Below, in pieces: positions 1 through 7,887 of a DNA stretch of 64,000 bases (position 1 is the first letter of the stretch; every line of letters begins with the position of its first letter). The translations under genes and the position numbers were made by a program. The DNA comes from Pseudoflavitalea sp. G-6-1-2 (lineage in GTDB: Bacteria; Bacteroidota; Bacteroidia; Chitinophagales; Chitinophagaceae), in the NCBI RefSeq assembly GCF_012927185.1, contig NZ_JABBGB010000003.1, positions 1,364,001 to 1,428,000 on the forward strand, read 5' to 3'. A model generated the notes under the pieces. It did not search any database and was not told where the DNA came from. It saw nothing but the letters and a program-made list of their open reading frames with translations.

Positions 1-212
1 CACTGGAAGCAAATGCAAACGATAAAGTGGCGGTGATCAATCCCGTGCTGACAGTAGGTGGTTTATCTGGTCAGATCTATTTCCAGGCGGGACTCTGTAT
101 TCCCATTCCTTTTGTGGATGATATCTGCACAGATTTTCGGGTTGATATCCTCAACTGGAACGGATTGCAGAAATCGCTTAAGATAGATCCCGCAAAAGGT
201 ATCTCATTGTAA
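1..212 (+). CDS. C-terminal end of an unknown protein, cut by the window edge
   Basis: The reading frame is open from base 3 (codons CTG GAA GCA) to a TAA at 210-212, so this is the last 69 codons of a gene that begins outside the window. The visible tail is rich in hydrophobic and beta-type residues and has two cysteines (GLCIPIPF, DDICTDF) about ten residues apart, which would suit a secreted protein with a disulfide. A GTG at 27 could in principle start a 61-residue peptide, but the upstream frame stays open and the peptide lacks a signal sequence. No family recognised. It is followed 14 bases later by another small secreted protein on the same strand. Confidence 0.55.
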   Translation, partial: LEANANDKVAVINPVLTVGGLSGQIYFQAGLCIPIPFVDDICTDFRVDILNWNGLQKSLKIDPAKGISL

Positions 213-226
213 AATCTTTTGCCGCT

Positions 227-868
227 ATGAAACGAATAACACTTCTGCTAATAATACAGGTTCTGATCTCAGGTGGTTTTTTCATACAGCATGCACGCGC
301 AGGTGAGTCGAAGAATGCAGGAACAGGTCAACCGGCGAAAGACTCCCTGCCTGCATTCCTGTATCCGTTGCTGCAGGCAGACAGCAATCTGCTGGTGGCT
401 GCTTGCACCTACAAAAGTGAGCGCTGGTACGCCTTGCATCAGTATTCTGATAAAACGGTAACATCATCCACCAATATTCAGATACGTTATTACAATGCAG
501 CAGGAGAGCTGAAAGCCACGTTCAAAAGGCAGGGTGGATTTATCAGTAAACCAACAATGGAACCTGCAAACATCCGGAAAGATTCCATTGTGTACTATGT
601 TCCGGATACTGTGTTGAAACTATGCAGAAAAGCTGGTGCAAGGATGATAGAGATCTGCAATCATCATCAGCAAATCATTTATCTGATCAGGAAATCTGAC
701 TATGGAAAAACTACCCGGAATGCTCCGCTATTTACTGATGCCTATTACGATGATAAGGGGCGGGCAGTGACTACATTTCAATACATCCGTCAATGGAATC
801 TGCCGCGGCAGCATCTGAACATTTACCGGCCTGTGTGCACCGTGATTCCGGCAAAGCCCCTCCCTTAA
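227..868 (+). CDS. secreted hypothetical protein
   Basis: Protein of 213 residues starting with a clear signal peptide: MKR, a hydrophobic stretch to about residue 22, and a small-residue cleavage site near HARAG. The mature part is beta-rich with YYNAAGELKATF and YYDDKGRAVTTF segments, which resemble the short antiparallel YD-like strands found in many Bacteroidota periplasmic proteins, but no named domain was recognised. It lies in a plus-strand run with the partial gene upstream and two further small secreted proteins downstream, so co-transcription is likely (gap of 35 bases to the next gene). Function unknown. Confidence 0.7.
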   Translation: MKRITLLLIIQVLISGGFFIQHARAGESKNAGTGQPAKDSLPAFLYPLLQADSNLLVAACTYKSERWYALHQYSDKTVTSSTNIQIRYYNAAGELKATFKRQGGFISKPTMEPANIRKDSIVYYVPDTVLKLCRKAGARMIEICNHHQQIIYLIRKSDYGKTTRNAPLFTDAYYDDKGRAVTTFQYIRQWNLPRQHLNIYRPVCTVIPAKPLP

Positions 869-903
869 CCGCTCCATATTTACGAAACTAAAATTACAAC
901 AGT

Positions 904-1413
904 ATGAAAGTTATACTCTTCCTGTGCGCGCTTGTGTTGGTGAATAATCTGCAGGCACAATTCTGGAAAGAAAAACTAAATCAGGCTAAAGAGTTAGCCA
1001 AACAAAAAGGAGAACAGAAGATCGATCAGAAAATTCAGGATGGCATCGATCAGGGCCTTGAAAAAACAGACAGTGTGGTGAGTGGAAAGAAAAAGATCAG
1101 CATCCTGAAAAAGAAAAAGACCGGAAATAAGAATGGAAAAGAGGCTGATCAACCCGGACAACTCAACAGCAATGGTGAGTACCTCATCAAAACAGATATC
1201 AACTGCGAAGCAGGGAAAAGGCTGATCAGTAATATGCTGGAAGAAGAAGAGGGGATTGAAAGCATCACCATCAATATTGAAACAGGATTGGTTACGCTGA
1301 TTCCTGTGAAAGGTCAGACCGATGTTTACAACAAAGTGGTAGACATCATTTGCAAAACCGGTTTTACTGCAGACAAGAAACGGATCGGGACAAAAACAAA
1401 CCCCTGTCAATAA
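904..1413 (+). CDS. secreted protein with a heavy-metal-associated (HMA)-like C-terminal domain
   Basis: 169 residues. Residues 1-18 form a signal peptide ending NNLQAQ. Residues 20-85 are strongly charged (repeated KQK, DQK, KKKK) and probably helical or disordered. Residues 92-158 read like the beta-alpha-beta-beta-alpha-beta HMA fold: GIESITINIETGLVTLIPV followed by a helix and CKTGFTA corresponds to the usual GV..V.VN...G.VTV ... GY pattern. The metal-binding CxxC loop is not kept; only Cys101 remains in DINCEAGK. I infer a ferredoxin-like periplasmic domain that may not bind soft metals through the classic motif. Neighbours are other small secreted proteins of unknown role. Confidence 0.6.
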   Translation: MKVILFLCALVLVNNLQAQFWKEKLNQAKELAKQKGEQKIDQKIQDGIDQGLEKTDSVVSGKKKISILKKKKTGNKNGKEADQPGQLNSNGEYLIKTDINCEAGKRLISNMLEEEEGIESITINIETGLVTLIPVKGQTDVYNKVVDIICKTGFTADKKRIGTKTNPCQ

Positions 1414-1432
1414 TTATTTAAATCGAACAATT

Positions 1433-1981
1433 ATGAAGAAAGCAATATTGTTTCTGGCATTCACTTCAGTGTTGTTATCCTGCAATAATGAAGCAGATAA
1501 AACAGCTGCGAAAGTGTTGAAAGAAGAAGCCGGCATAACCGTCAACGACGAAGAAACCAAAATAGGAGAGTTCTCCTTCGATGATAAAAAAGTAAAAGGC
1601 GAAGTTAGCACGCAGTATTTTGGCAGTGATAAGGAAAAATCAAATTTCTCGGTGTTGTGTCAGCACGACGACGGAAGGCCTGGTGAAGCTGGTTACGAGC
1701 TATTACAGATCACATTCCTAACCAGAAAGGATGCAGCTTCCGGCGTTGATTTCAAGATCTACGATGGTGGCTCCATATTGCCAATGACGGACCCGATTCC
1801 GGGCGTTGTAACGGTATCCCTCAAAGGGATCGGCAGCAATCTGGGAAAGCTGGAATTTACGGGGACAGGCAAATCTGCAGGCACCATCAGAGTGAAGAAT
1901 GATGTAGTGGAGATCAATAACCTGTTACTGTTCAATCGTGATGGGGAGAAACGAACGGTTAATGCAAAGATTCCTTTCTAA
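1433..1981 (+). CDS. lipoprotein, hypothetical
   Basis: 182 residues with a type II signal peptide: MKKAILFLAFTSVLLSC, lipid Cys17 followed by NNEAD. The mature part is acidic then beta-rich (FSFDDKKVKGEVSTQYF, ISLKGIGSNLGKLEFTGTG), typical of an outer-membrane-anchored beta-sandwich, but I recognise no family. The start at 1433 is 19 bases after the stop of the HMA-like gene, suggesting one operon, and a good intrinsic terminator follows at 2002-2030. Confidence 0.7.
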   Translation: MKKAILFLAFTSVLLSCNNEADKTAAKVLKEEAGITVNDEETKIGEFSFDDKKVKGEVSTQYFGSDKEKSNFSVLCQHDDGRPGEAGYELLQITFLTRKDAASGVDFKIYDGGSILPMTDPIPGVVTVSLKGIGSNLGKLEFTGTGKSAGTIRVKNDVVEINNLLLFNRDGEKRTVNAKIPF

Positions 1982-2001
1982 GCAATATCATAGGAGTTAC
2001 C

Positions 2002-2030
2002 GCAGCTGCAAATGATGCAGCTGCTTTTTT
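2002..2030 (+). terminator. intrinsic terminator after the lipoprotein gene
   Basis: Perfect 9-bp stem GCAGCTGCA / TGCAGCTGC with a 5-base loop (AATGA), followed by six T on the plus strand. It sits 20 bases after the stop of the plus-strand lipoprotein gene and 4 bases before the end of the opposing gene. Confidence 0.85.
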
Positions 2031-2033
2031 GTT

Positions 2034-2888
2034 TTACAGATCGTACCTGAAACGTACTACGGCGCTCTTCTGTTCGCTGGAAGATATTCTGATCTCATAT
2101 CTTTTCTTTCCAACCGTTACAATCATCAGTGAAGTGTTCGGAGGAATGCGTCCCAGATTTTCTGCGTACATCATCAGTTCATAATCTGTATTGGGCATGG
2201 TATTGATGGAGAGCGTAAGCGCTTTATCGGTGAGTCTTTTTTTATAGAGCAGCAATGCGCCATTGAGAAAAACACTTACGGTGTCGTCGTCGATCTCTGC
2301 ATTATCGTAGAGATCGATTTTTATGAGCGAGGTATCGAGCTTTAATGTTTGCACTACTTCCTTTTCGCGTTGTTTCAGTTGCAGTTTCTGTTGAAGCAGT
2401 GCGAGGCTGTCGGATTGCGGAATGGTTACCGGAAAGATGGGCTGCGGTTCCATATGCAGCGTAATGTTGCCGGGGATGCAGGCATTTTTGTTGCCCATTT
2501 CGTGGCCGGTCCACTGACCATCTAGCGTAGGCTCCTTGCCTTGCTTCGAGAAACTGAGCTGATATGTTTTGATGCAGGGAATGCAGGATGCCGGTACATT
2601 GTAACTGAGCACACTGTTTTCGATCAGTACCAGTCTTTTTGTTTGCGGATTGTATCGCCCTGTGAACAGGGTTTTCACATACTGTTCTTTGCTTACGTAG
2701 GTGTAAGCATTGCCCATTATCGTTTGTTCGTTACTGAAATAGATATGCAGTTCGAGGCCATATTCGGGAAAGCATCCCTGTGCGCCCTGTGTTCTCTTGC
2801 CACGCCAGATGCCGGTAAGGTTCTGGGCTGAGCCCGTAACGGTTAAGAGCAGCAGGAGTATGGCAATTCCGGAACGCATGAAGAGCAT
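2034..2888 (-). CDS. secreted protein, TGIWRG-type paralogue 1
   Basis: 284 residues. The signal peptide ends at about GSAQ; the likely start is the ATG of MLFMRSG or the inner MRSG four codons later. The N-terminal domain begins LTGIWRG and is beta-rich (about residues 22-150); a helical linker (about 165-185) with LLQQKLQLKQREKE follows; the C-terminal domain (about 185-284) contains IDLYDNAEIDDDTVSVFLNG and AENLGRIPPNTSLMIV. Both domains are clearly homologous to the next gene on the same strand, so the pair arose by tandem duplication. LTGIWxG is common in lipocalin-like secreted proteins; the Asp-rich YDN.EIDDD turn could bind calcium. Function unknown. Confidence 0.65.
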   Translation of the reverse strand: MLFMRSGIAILLLLLTVTGSAQNLTGIWRGKRTQGAQGCFPEYGLELHIYFSNEQTIMGNAYTYVSKEQYVKTLFTGRYNPQTKRLVLIENSVLSYNVPASCIPCIKTYQLSFSKQGKEPTLDGQWTGHEMGNKNACIPGNITLHMEPQPIFPVTIPQSDSLALLQQKLQLKQREKEVVQTLKLDTSLIKIDLYDNAEIDDDTVSVFLNGALLLYKKRLTDKALTLSINTMPNTDYELMMYAENLGRIPPNTSLMIVTVGKKRYEIRISSSEQKSAVVRFRYDL

Positions 2889-2964
2889 TTACAGAAATTT
2901 CCTACTTCCTCTTCAATAAGATGGTCAAATTTATGTGAGCGGTGTGCTTTGGGGTTGCGAGGTG

Positions 2965-4131
2965 CTATGGTTTCGTTTTATCGAATTTGAATACCACCAC
3001 TGCGTTCTTCTGTTCGGTGGAAGTGATGCGCACTTCGTAGTATTTGCCTCCTGCATTCACTACCATCAGTGAAGTGTTGGGAGGGATCTCTCCGAGGTTC
3101 TCGGCAACCATTACCAGTTCGTGCACGGCATCATCTTCATTCAATTCGAATTCGATGGAGAGCGCGCGGTCGGTGAGCCGCTTTTTGGAAAGCACCAGTT
3201 TTTTATCGAGATAAACAGAAATGGTATCGTTGTCGATGGCGCCGTTATCGTAGATGTTCACGGTTATTTTGCGTGCGCCTGTGGTGATGGTCTTCACCAG
3301 TTCATTGTCGCGAGTGGCCAGCACTTTTGGTGTTACGATCACTGGTTTTACTTCGATCTTTTTCGGAGGTTCAACCGGTTTGGTATCAACCACCACTGGT
3401 TTGGGATCGGGTGTTTTAGCCGGAGGGGGCGGGGTTACCGGTTTTTGTGGTGTATTGGTTTTGGCGGTATTGGTCTTATTGGGTGTTCCGGGTTTGGCCG
3501 GAGTGGTAGTTTTATTTCCTGTGCCTGGTTTCGGATTGGCAGTAGGGTTCTTTGCCAGAGGAGTGGTGGTTTTCGCTGTTCCGGTAGTCGGATTGGCCGG
3601 AGCAGGGGCCGGTTTGGTTGCAGTGGCTGCTTTCTGAGCCTCTTTTTTTACGAGAAAAGGTTCTTTGTAAAAATCGGAGGTCACCACTTTACGGAGGAAA
3701 ACGGTTCCGCGGCCGCAGCTCGAAGAGTCGCGGTTATTGACGCTGGTGTAGCTTCCTTCGAGGAATTCTTCGTCACCGATCTTGGAATATTGCAGAAAAT
3801 AGGTCATAACGCAGGCCGATGACTGCCCGCTCATTCTTACTTCCACAATCTTCAGTTCTTCGAGAAAAACCTTTTTGGTATTGGGGTTCACGGTTCCACG
3901 GCAGGTAGCCTTGCCATAGAATACGGTGGTAAGGTAGGAGTAGGTGACTCCCGAAAAGGCTTTATTGGTCTGATCTACCTGTAATTCGATCTTATAACGG
4001 CTGTCTTCGCCCAGCGCTTCGAGATAGCGGGCATTTTCAGATTTGAAACTCCCTCTCCAGATGCCTGTAAGGTCTTGAGCAGACGCCGAAAAACCTATCC
4101 CGATCAATACTAAGAATAAAAATCGCTTCAT
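2965..4131 (-). CDS. secreted protein, TGIWRG-type paralogue 2 with a Pro/Thr-rich linker
   Basis: 388 residues, signal peptide MKRFLFLVLIGIGFSASAQ, then the LTGIWRG N-terminal domain (about 20-150). The difference from its neighbour is a low-complexity linker (about 165-265) of Pro, Thr, Lys, Ala and Asn (repeats such as KPGTPNKTNTAKTNTPQKP), followed by the C-terminal domain with YDNGAIDNDTISVYLD and AENLGEIPPNTSLMVV. Such linkers usually hold two folded domains apart outside the cell. It lies upstream of its paralogue on the minus strand with a 76-base gap, so both may share a transcript. Role unknown. Confidence 0.7.
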   Translation of the reverse strand: MKRFLFLVLIGIGFSASAQDLTGIWRGSFKSENARYLEALGEDSRYKIELQVDQTNKAFSGVTYSYLTTVFYGKATCRGTVNPNTKKVFLEELKIVEVRMSGQSSACVMTYFLQYSKIGDEEFLEGSYTSVNNRDSSSCGRGTVFLRKVVTSDFYKEPFLVKKEAQKAATATKPAPAPANPTTGTAKTTTPLAKNPTANPKPGTGNKTTTPAKPGTPNKTNTAKTNTPQKPVTPPPPAKTPDPKPVVVDTKPVEPPKKIEVKPVIVTPKVLATRDNELVKTITTGARKITVNIYDNGAIDNDTISVYLDKKLVLSKKRLTDRALSIEFELNEDDAVHELVMVAENLGEIPPNTSLMVVNAGGKYYEVRITSTEQKNAVVVFKFDKTKP

Positions 4132-4211
4132 GGTGAACCCTCAGTGTAGCAAATTAGTTAAAACCTTGTTTTACGACAAATATCGTAAATGGTCGTCTGC
4201 GAATTCTTCGT

Positions 4212-4219
4212 TAAATTTG
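4212..4219 (+). promoter_or_regulatory. candidate -7 box for thrS
   Basis: TAAATTTG matches the Bacteroidota -7 consensus TAnnTTTG. No clear TTG -33 element lies 17-23 bases upstream. It would give a leader of about 100 bases before thrS. Confidence 0.35.
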
Positions 4220-4324
4220 CAGACCCCGGTTGTATACAGGGTAGGATTAAAAAAAATTAAAGCCGCCAAGTTACAGCATTTGCGGGGATCGGCCTCATAA
4301 AAAAGATACACGGAGTTAAAACTT

Positions 4325-6265
4325 ATGATCAGGATTACATTCCCCGATGGAGCAGTTCGGGAGTATCAAAAAGGAATTACTGCACTGGAAATAGCGAAAT
4401 CAATCAGTGAAGGGCTGGCCAGAAAAGTGCTGGCTGCCAGCGTGAACGGTCAGGTTTGGGACGCTACGCGACCTATCGAAGACGATTCGGCGCTCAAACT
4501 GCTCACGTGGGATGATGCAGATGGTAAATCAACCTTCTGGCATTCCTCTGCGCACCTGATGGCCGAAGCTGTTGAAAGCCTTTTCCCCGGCGCCAAATTC
4601 TGGGTTGGTCCGGCTATCGATAAAGGGTTCTATTACGATATAGACCTCGGTGGCCGTCAGATCACTGAAGAAGATCTGGCTAAGCTCGAAAAAAAGATGA
4701 ACGAACTGGTAAAGCAGAACAGCAGCTACGTTCGCAAGTCTATTCCCAAAGCCGAAGCCCTCGCGTATTTCACTGAAAAAGGCGACGAATACAAGCTCGA
4801 CCTCATTGGTGGCCTCAACGATGGAGAGATCACGTTCTACACGCAGGGCGCCTTCACCGACCTCTGCCGTGGACCGCATATCCCCAGCACGGGCCCCATC
4901 AAGGCGATCAAACTCACCAATATTGCAGGTGCATACTGGAAGAACGATTCCAACAATAAAATGCTTACCCGCATCTATGGCGTAACCTTTCCTTCTCAGA
5001 AGGAGCTGGACGAATACCTGGCGATGCTGGAAGAAGCTAAAAAGCGTGATCACCGCAAACTCGGCAAAGAGCTCGGCATCTTTACCATGGATGATGATAT
5101 CGGCCCAGGTCTTCCTCTCTGGATGCCCAACGGAACCATCATTATCGAAGAGCTGGAAAAACTGGCCAAGGAAACCGAACAGGCTGCAGGCTACAAGCGT
5201 GTGGTAACACCGCATATCGCCAAGGAGAACCTGTATCTCACCAGCGGTCACCTTCCATATTATCAGGATGGCATGTTCCCTCCAATGGAGCTGGATGGTA
5301 CGAAGTATTATCTCAAAGCCATGAACTGCCCGCATCACCATAAGATCTTTTCTGCGGAGCCCCGCAGCTATAAAGACATGCCGCTTCGTCTCGCAGAGTA
5401 CGGTACCTGCTACCGCTACGAGCAGAGTGGCGAGCTTTTTGGTCTCATGCGCGTGCGCTGCCTGCATATGAACGATGCGCATATCTATTGCAGCCGCGAG
5501 CAGTTCGCTGCCGAGTTCCGTGCCGTGAACGATATGTACATCAAGTATTTCAAGATCTTCGGCATCGAGAAATATGTGATGAGGCTCAGCCTGCACGACC
5601 CTGCAAAACTGGGACAGAAATACATCAACGAGCCCGAACTCTGGCTCGAAACCGAGGATATGGTGCGTAAAGTGCTGATCGAATCGAATATCCCATATGT
5701 AGAAGTGCCCGGCGAAGGCGCCTTCTACGGGCCTAAGATCGATGTGCAGATCTGGAGCACTATTGGCCGCGAGTTCACCCTCGCTACCAATCAGGTAGAC
5801 TTTGCACAGGGAAGAAGATTCAAACTCGAATATACCGGGGCGGACAATGCACCGGCTACGCCACTGATCATCCACCGCGCGCCGCTGGGAACGCACGAGC
5901 GTTTCATCGGATTTCTGCTGGAGCACTATGCGGGTAAATTCCCCACATGGCTGGCGCCGCTGCAGGTGAAGATCCTGCCGATCAGCGACAAGTTCATGGA
6001 CTATGCAAATACTCTTTTGCAATCCCTGAAAAATGCGGATATTCGTGCAGAGGTCGACGACCGTAACGAGAAGATCGGAAAGAAGATCCGTGATACAGAG
6101 CTGATGAAAGTGCCTTATATGTTTGTGGTAGGAGAGAAAGAAGTGAATGAAAATAAGGTAGCGGTACGCAGACAGGGTAAGGGTGATCTGGGATCGATGG
6201 ATATCGACACCATCATCAATCAGCTGAAGCATGAGATCGCAACACGGAGTTCAGATCAGGAGTAA
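4325..6265 (+). CDS. thrS: threonine--tRNA ligase
   Basis: 646 residues, normal length. It charges tRNA-Thr in the cytoplasm. Domains in order: TGS (about 1-62), editing domain with HSSAH (His73, His77) and DLCRGPH (Cys181, His185), class II catalytic core with motif 2 YRYEQSGELFGLMRVR, and C-terminal anticodon-binding domain. The three zinc ligands of ThrRS are visible: Cys335 (MNCPHHH), His386 (AHIYC) and His517 (IIHRAPLG). The editing and zinc residues match the E. coli positions almost exactly, so the enzyme should be active and able to remove mischarged serine. infC follows after 63 bases, as in many bacteria. Confidence 0.97.
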   Translation: MIRITFPDGAVREYQKGITALEIAKSISEGLARKVLAASVNGQVWDATRPIEDDSALKLLTWDDADGKSTFWHSSAHLMAEAVESLFPGAKFWVGPAIDKGFYYDIDLGGRQITEEDLAKLEKKMNELVKQNSSYVRKSIPKAEALAYFTEKGDEYKLDLIGGLNDGEITFYTQGAFTDLCRGPHIPSTGPIKAIKLTNIAGAYWKNDSNNKMLTRIYGVTFPSQKELDEYLAMLEEAKKRDHRKLGKELGIFTMDDDIGPGLPLWMPNGTIIIEELEKLAKETEQAAGYKRVVTPHIAKENLYLTSGHLPYYQDGMFPPMELDGTKYYLKAMNCPHHHKIFSAEPRSYKDMPLRLAEYGTCYRYEQSGELFGLMRVRCLHMNDAHIYCSREQFAAEFRAVNDMYIKYFKIFGIEKYVMRLSLHDPAKLGQKYINEPELWLETEDMVRKVLIESNIPYVEVPGEGAFYGPKIDVQIWSTIGREFTLATNQVDFAQGRRFKLEYTGADNAPATPLIIHRAPLGTHERFIGFLLEHYAGKFPTWLAPLQVKILPISDKFMDYANTLLQSLKNADIRAEVDDRNEKIGKKIRDTELMKVPYMFVVGEKEVNENKVAVRRQGKGDLGSMDIDTIINQLKHEIATRSSDQE

Positions 6266-6328
6266 CTGATCCGTGAAAAAAAGAATACTCCATTTTAACA
6301 TCAAAAATTGTAAACGTAAAAATTGTAA

Positions 6329-6922
6329 ATGGCATTTCCACCAAGACCACCGAGAGGTAACTTTAATCCGCGTTTCAGAAAAGAACAGCAACAGGAACAT
6401 CGTACCAATCACATGATCAGGGTACCGCAGGTGCGGTTAGTAGGAGATAATGTGGAAGTTGGCGTCTATAACACGCAGGATGCACTGCGTATGGCGCAGG
6501 AGCAGCAACTTGATCTGGTTGAGATTTCCCCGCAGGCGGATCCTCCGGTGTGTAAGATCATCGATTACAATAAATTCCTGTACGAGAAGAAGAAGAAAGA
6601 GAAGGAGATGAAGGCCAACAGTAAAACGGCTGAGGTTAAAGAGATCCGTTTTACACCAGGAACCGACGATCATGATTTCGATTTCAAAGCACGTCACGCA
6701 GAGAGCTTCCTGAAAGAAGGCAATAAAGTAAAGGCCTATGTGCAGTTCAAAGGCCGCGCCATCATGTTCAAGGAAAGAGGAGAGCTGGTGTTGCTGAAAT
6801 TCGCAGAACGTCTTTCTGAATTTGGTCAGCCTGAAGGTCTGCCCAAGCTCGAAGGAAAGCGTATGCTGATGATCATTGCGCCTAAAACCGCGAAGAAGAA
6901 GAAAGAAGGTCAACAGGGTTAA
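6329..6922 (+). CDS. infC: translation initiation factor IF-3
   Basis: 197 residues. IF-3 binds the 30S subunit, prevents subunit joining and checks start codon and initiator tRNA. After a basic 28-residue N-terminal extension rich in Pro/Arg (MAFPPRPPRG), the IF-3 N domain begins at MIRVPQVRLVG and contains the A-x-x-x-x-LDLVEISP segment, then a lysine-rich linker helix (YEKKKKEKEMK) and the C domain (EIRFTPGTDDHDFDFKARHAESFLKEG, HDFDFK..HA). The start at 6329 is an ATG after an A-rich leader with no Shine-Dalgarno. IF-3 genes often use a non-AUG start for autoregulation; here an ordinary ATG is used. Unusually, rpmI and rplT do not follow. Confidence 0.96.
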   Translation: MAFPPRPPRGNFNPRFRKEQQQEHRTNHMIRVPQVRLVGDNVEVGVYNTQDALRMAQEQQLDLVEISPQADPPVCKIIDYNKFLYEKKKKEKEMKANSKTAEVKEIRFTPGTDDHDFDFKARHAESFLKEGNKVKAYVQFKGRAIMFKERGELVLLKFAERLSEFGQPEGLPKLEGKRMLMIIAPKTAKKKKEGQQG

Positions 6923-6948
6923 TCCTGCCGGAATGATATTTAGTATGG

Positions 6949-6978
6949 AGGTCGTCTTGAAAAAGACGACCTTTTTTT
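6949..6978 (+). terminator. intrinsic terminator after infC
   Basis: A 10-bp perfect stem (AGGTCGTCTT / AAGACGACCT) closed by a GAAA tetraloop, followed by a run of T (7 T to 6978). It lies 27 bases after the infC stop and should end the thrS-infC transcript before the 11-bp repeat array. Confidence 0.92.
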
Positions 6979-6990
6979 GTACAAGACATT

Positions 6991-7221
6991 CCGTGGTTTT
7001 TCCGTGGTTCACCCGTGGTTGCTCCGTGGTTCTTCCGTGGTCTGTCCGTGGTGGGGCCGTGGTTACCCCGTGGTTTTTCCGCAGTCTGTCCGAGGTGGGG
7101 GCGTGGTTGTTCCGTGGTTGTTCCGCGGGCTGTACGTGGTAGAGCCGTGGTTCCTCCGGGTCTTGTCCGTGGCCTGTCCGTGGTGGAGCTGTGGTATTTC
7201 CGTGGTCTGTCTGTGCTATCC
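6991..7221. repeat. 21-unit, 11-bp tandem array (CCGTGGTnnnn) with a 44-bp higher-order period
   Basis: Cutting the sequence every 11 bases from 6991 gives 21 uninterrupted units of consensus CCGTGGTTnTT; 13 of 21 keep CCGTGG exactly (units 1-8, 12, 15, 17, 18, 20). The variable last five bases recur every fourth unit: units 5, 9, 13, 17 end in CTGT; units 6, 10, 14, 18 end in a purine-rich TGGGG/TAGAG/TGGAG; so a 44-bp super-repeat is visible from 7035 to 7210. Since 11 is not a multiple of 3, all three plus frames stay open by repetition and give 11-residue pseudo-repeats; this is not evidence of coding. One unit is about one helical turn. It fills most of the infC-arsR gap (6923-7310), which holds nothing else but the terminator. 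Confidence 0.93.
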
Positions 7222-7310
7222 GAATGCCCGAAGTATTTGTTTCATCTCCCGTCAGATTTCCTCTTCAGAAACCGATCGGTTACACGTAAATTTGCTGCAA
7301 ATCCCCGTTC

Positions 7311-7643
7311 ATGAGACGCGATGTATTTCAGGCCATTGCAGACCCTACACGCCGGCAGATTCTCGAACTGCTGGCCAGCCAGCAGCTCACGCTCAACGGA
7401 GTGGCCGCCTACTTCGATATGAGCCGTCCCGCCATCTCCAAGCATATCCGCATACTCACTGAATGCGGACTGGTAACCATTCAGCAGCAGGGCCGCGAAA
7501 GGTATTGTCAGGGCGAACTCAACAAACTCAAAGAAGTGGCCGACTGGCTCAAACCTTACCAGCAATTCTGGAATACCAAACTCGATGCCCTCGAAAAATT
7601 CCTGTACGCTCCGGAAACAAAGAAAGGCAGATCAAAAAAGTAA
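7311..7643 (+). CDS. ArsR/SmtB-type winged-helix transcriptional regulator
   Basis: 110 residues. It starts RRDVFQAIADPTRRQILELLA, the hallmark first helix of ArsR-family repressors of the SdpR-like branch, followed by the helix-turn-helix (LTLNGVAAYFDMSRPAISKHIRILTECGLV) and the beta wing (TIQQQGRERYCQG). The C-terminal helix DWLKPYQQFWNTKLDALEKFL is the usual dimer segment. No metal-binding CVC or similar site is seen, so it is unlikely to be a metal sensor. Members of this branch are often paired with an AHSA1/SRPBCC protein, but none lies beside it here. Its target is not evident. Confidence 0.88.
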   Translation: MRRDVFQAIADPTRRQILELLASQQLTLNGVAAYFDMSRPAISKHIRILTECGLVTIQQQGRERYCQGELNKLKEVADWLKPYQQFWNTKLDALEKFLYAPETKKGRSKK

Positions 7644-7887
7644 ATAAGTTCCTTCTCAATTATTTTTCCGTTTTTCGATAGTTAAATCGATGCGCAAAGC
7701 ATAACACTATTTTACGCGAATTGCCGTCGCCGGTGGAGGTTTTATACAAACTTTGATTATTTTTAGTAGACCGTACTCCATACCATTCTATTTGCAAAAA
7801 TTCATCCTTCACACTAGTCGCTGTGATCAGTGATTGACGGGCAATTCCTTATCCTGCTTAGCTATCACCACTAATTCTAATGCTTAC

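Noticed and set aside
4529-6232. A 567-codon open frame on the minus strand under thrS
   Set aside because: It is a mirror frame of the conserved thrS gene, with no domain and biased composition; thrS motifs and zinc ligands on the other strand are unambiguous.
6991-7221. CRISPR-like array
   Set aside because: The unit is only 11 bp and contiguous, with no spacers of about 30 bases, and no cas gene is nearby.
6876-7462. Three overlapping open frames across the 11-bp array
   Set aside because: All three plus frames are open because the unit has no stop codon and 11 is not a multiple of three. The proteins would be 11-residue repeats rich in Trp, Val and Arg with no signal or family.
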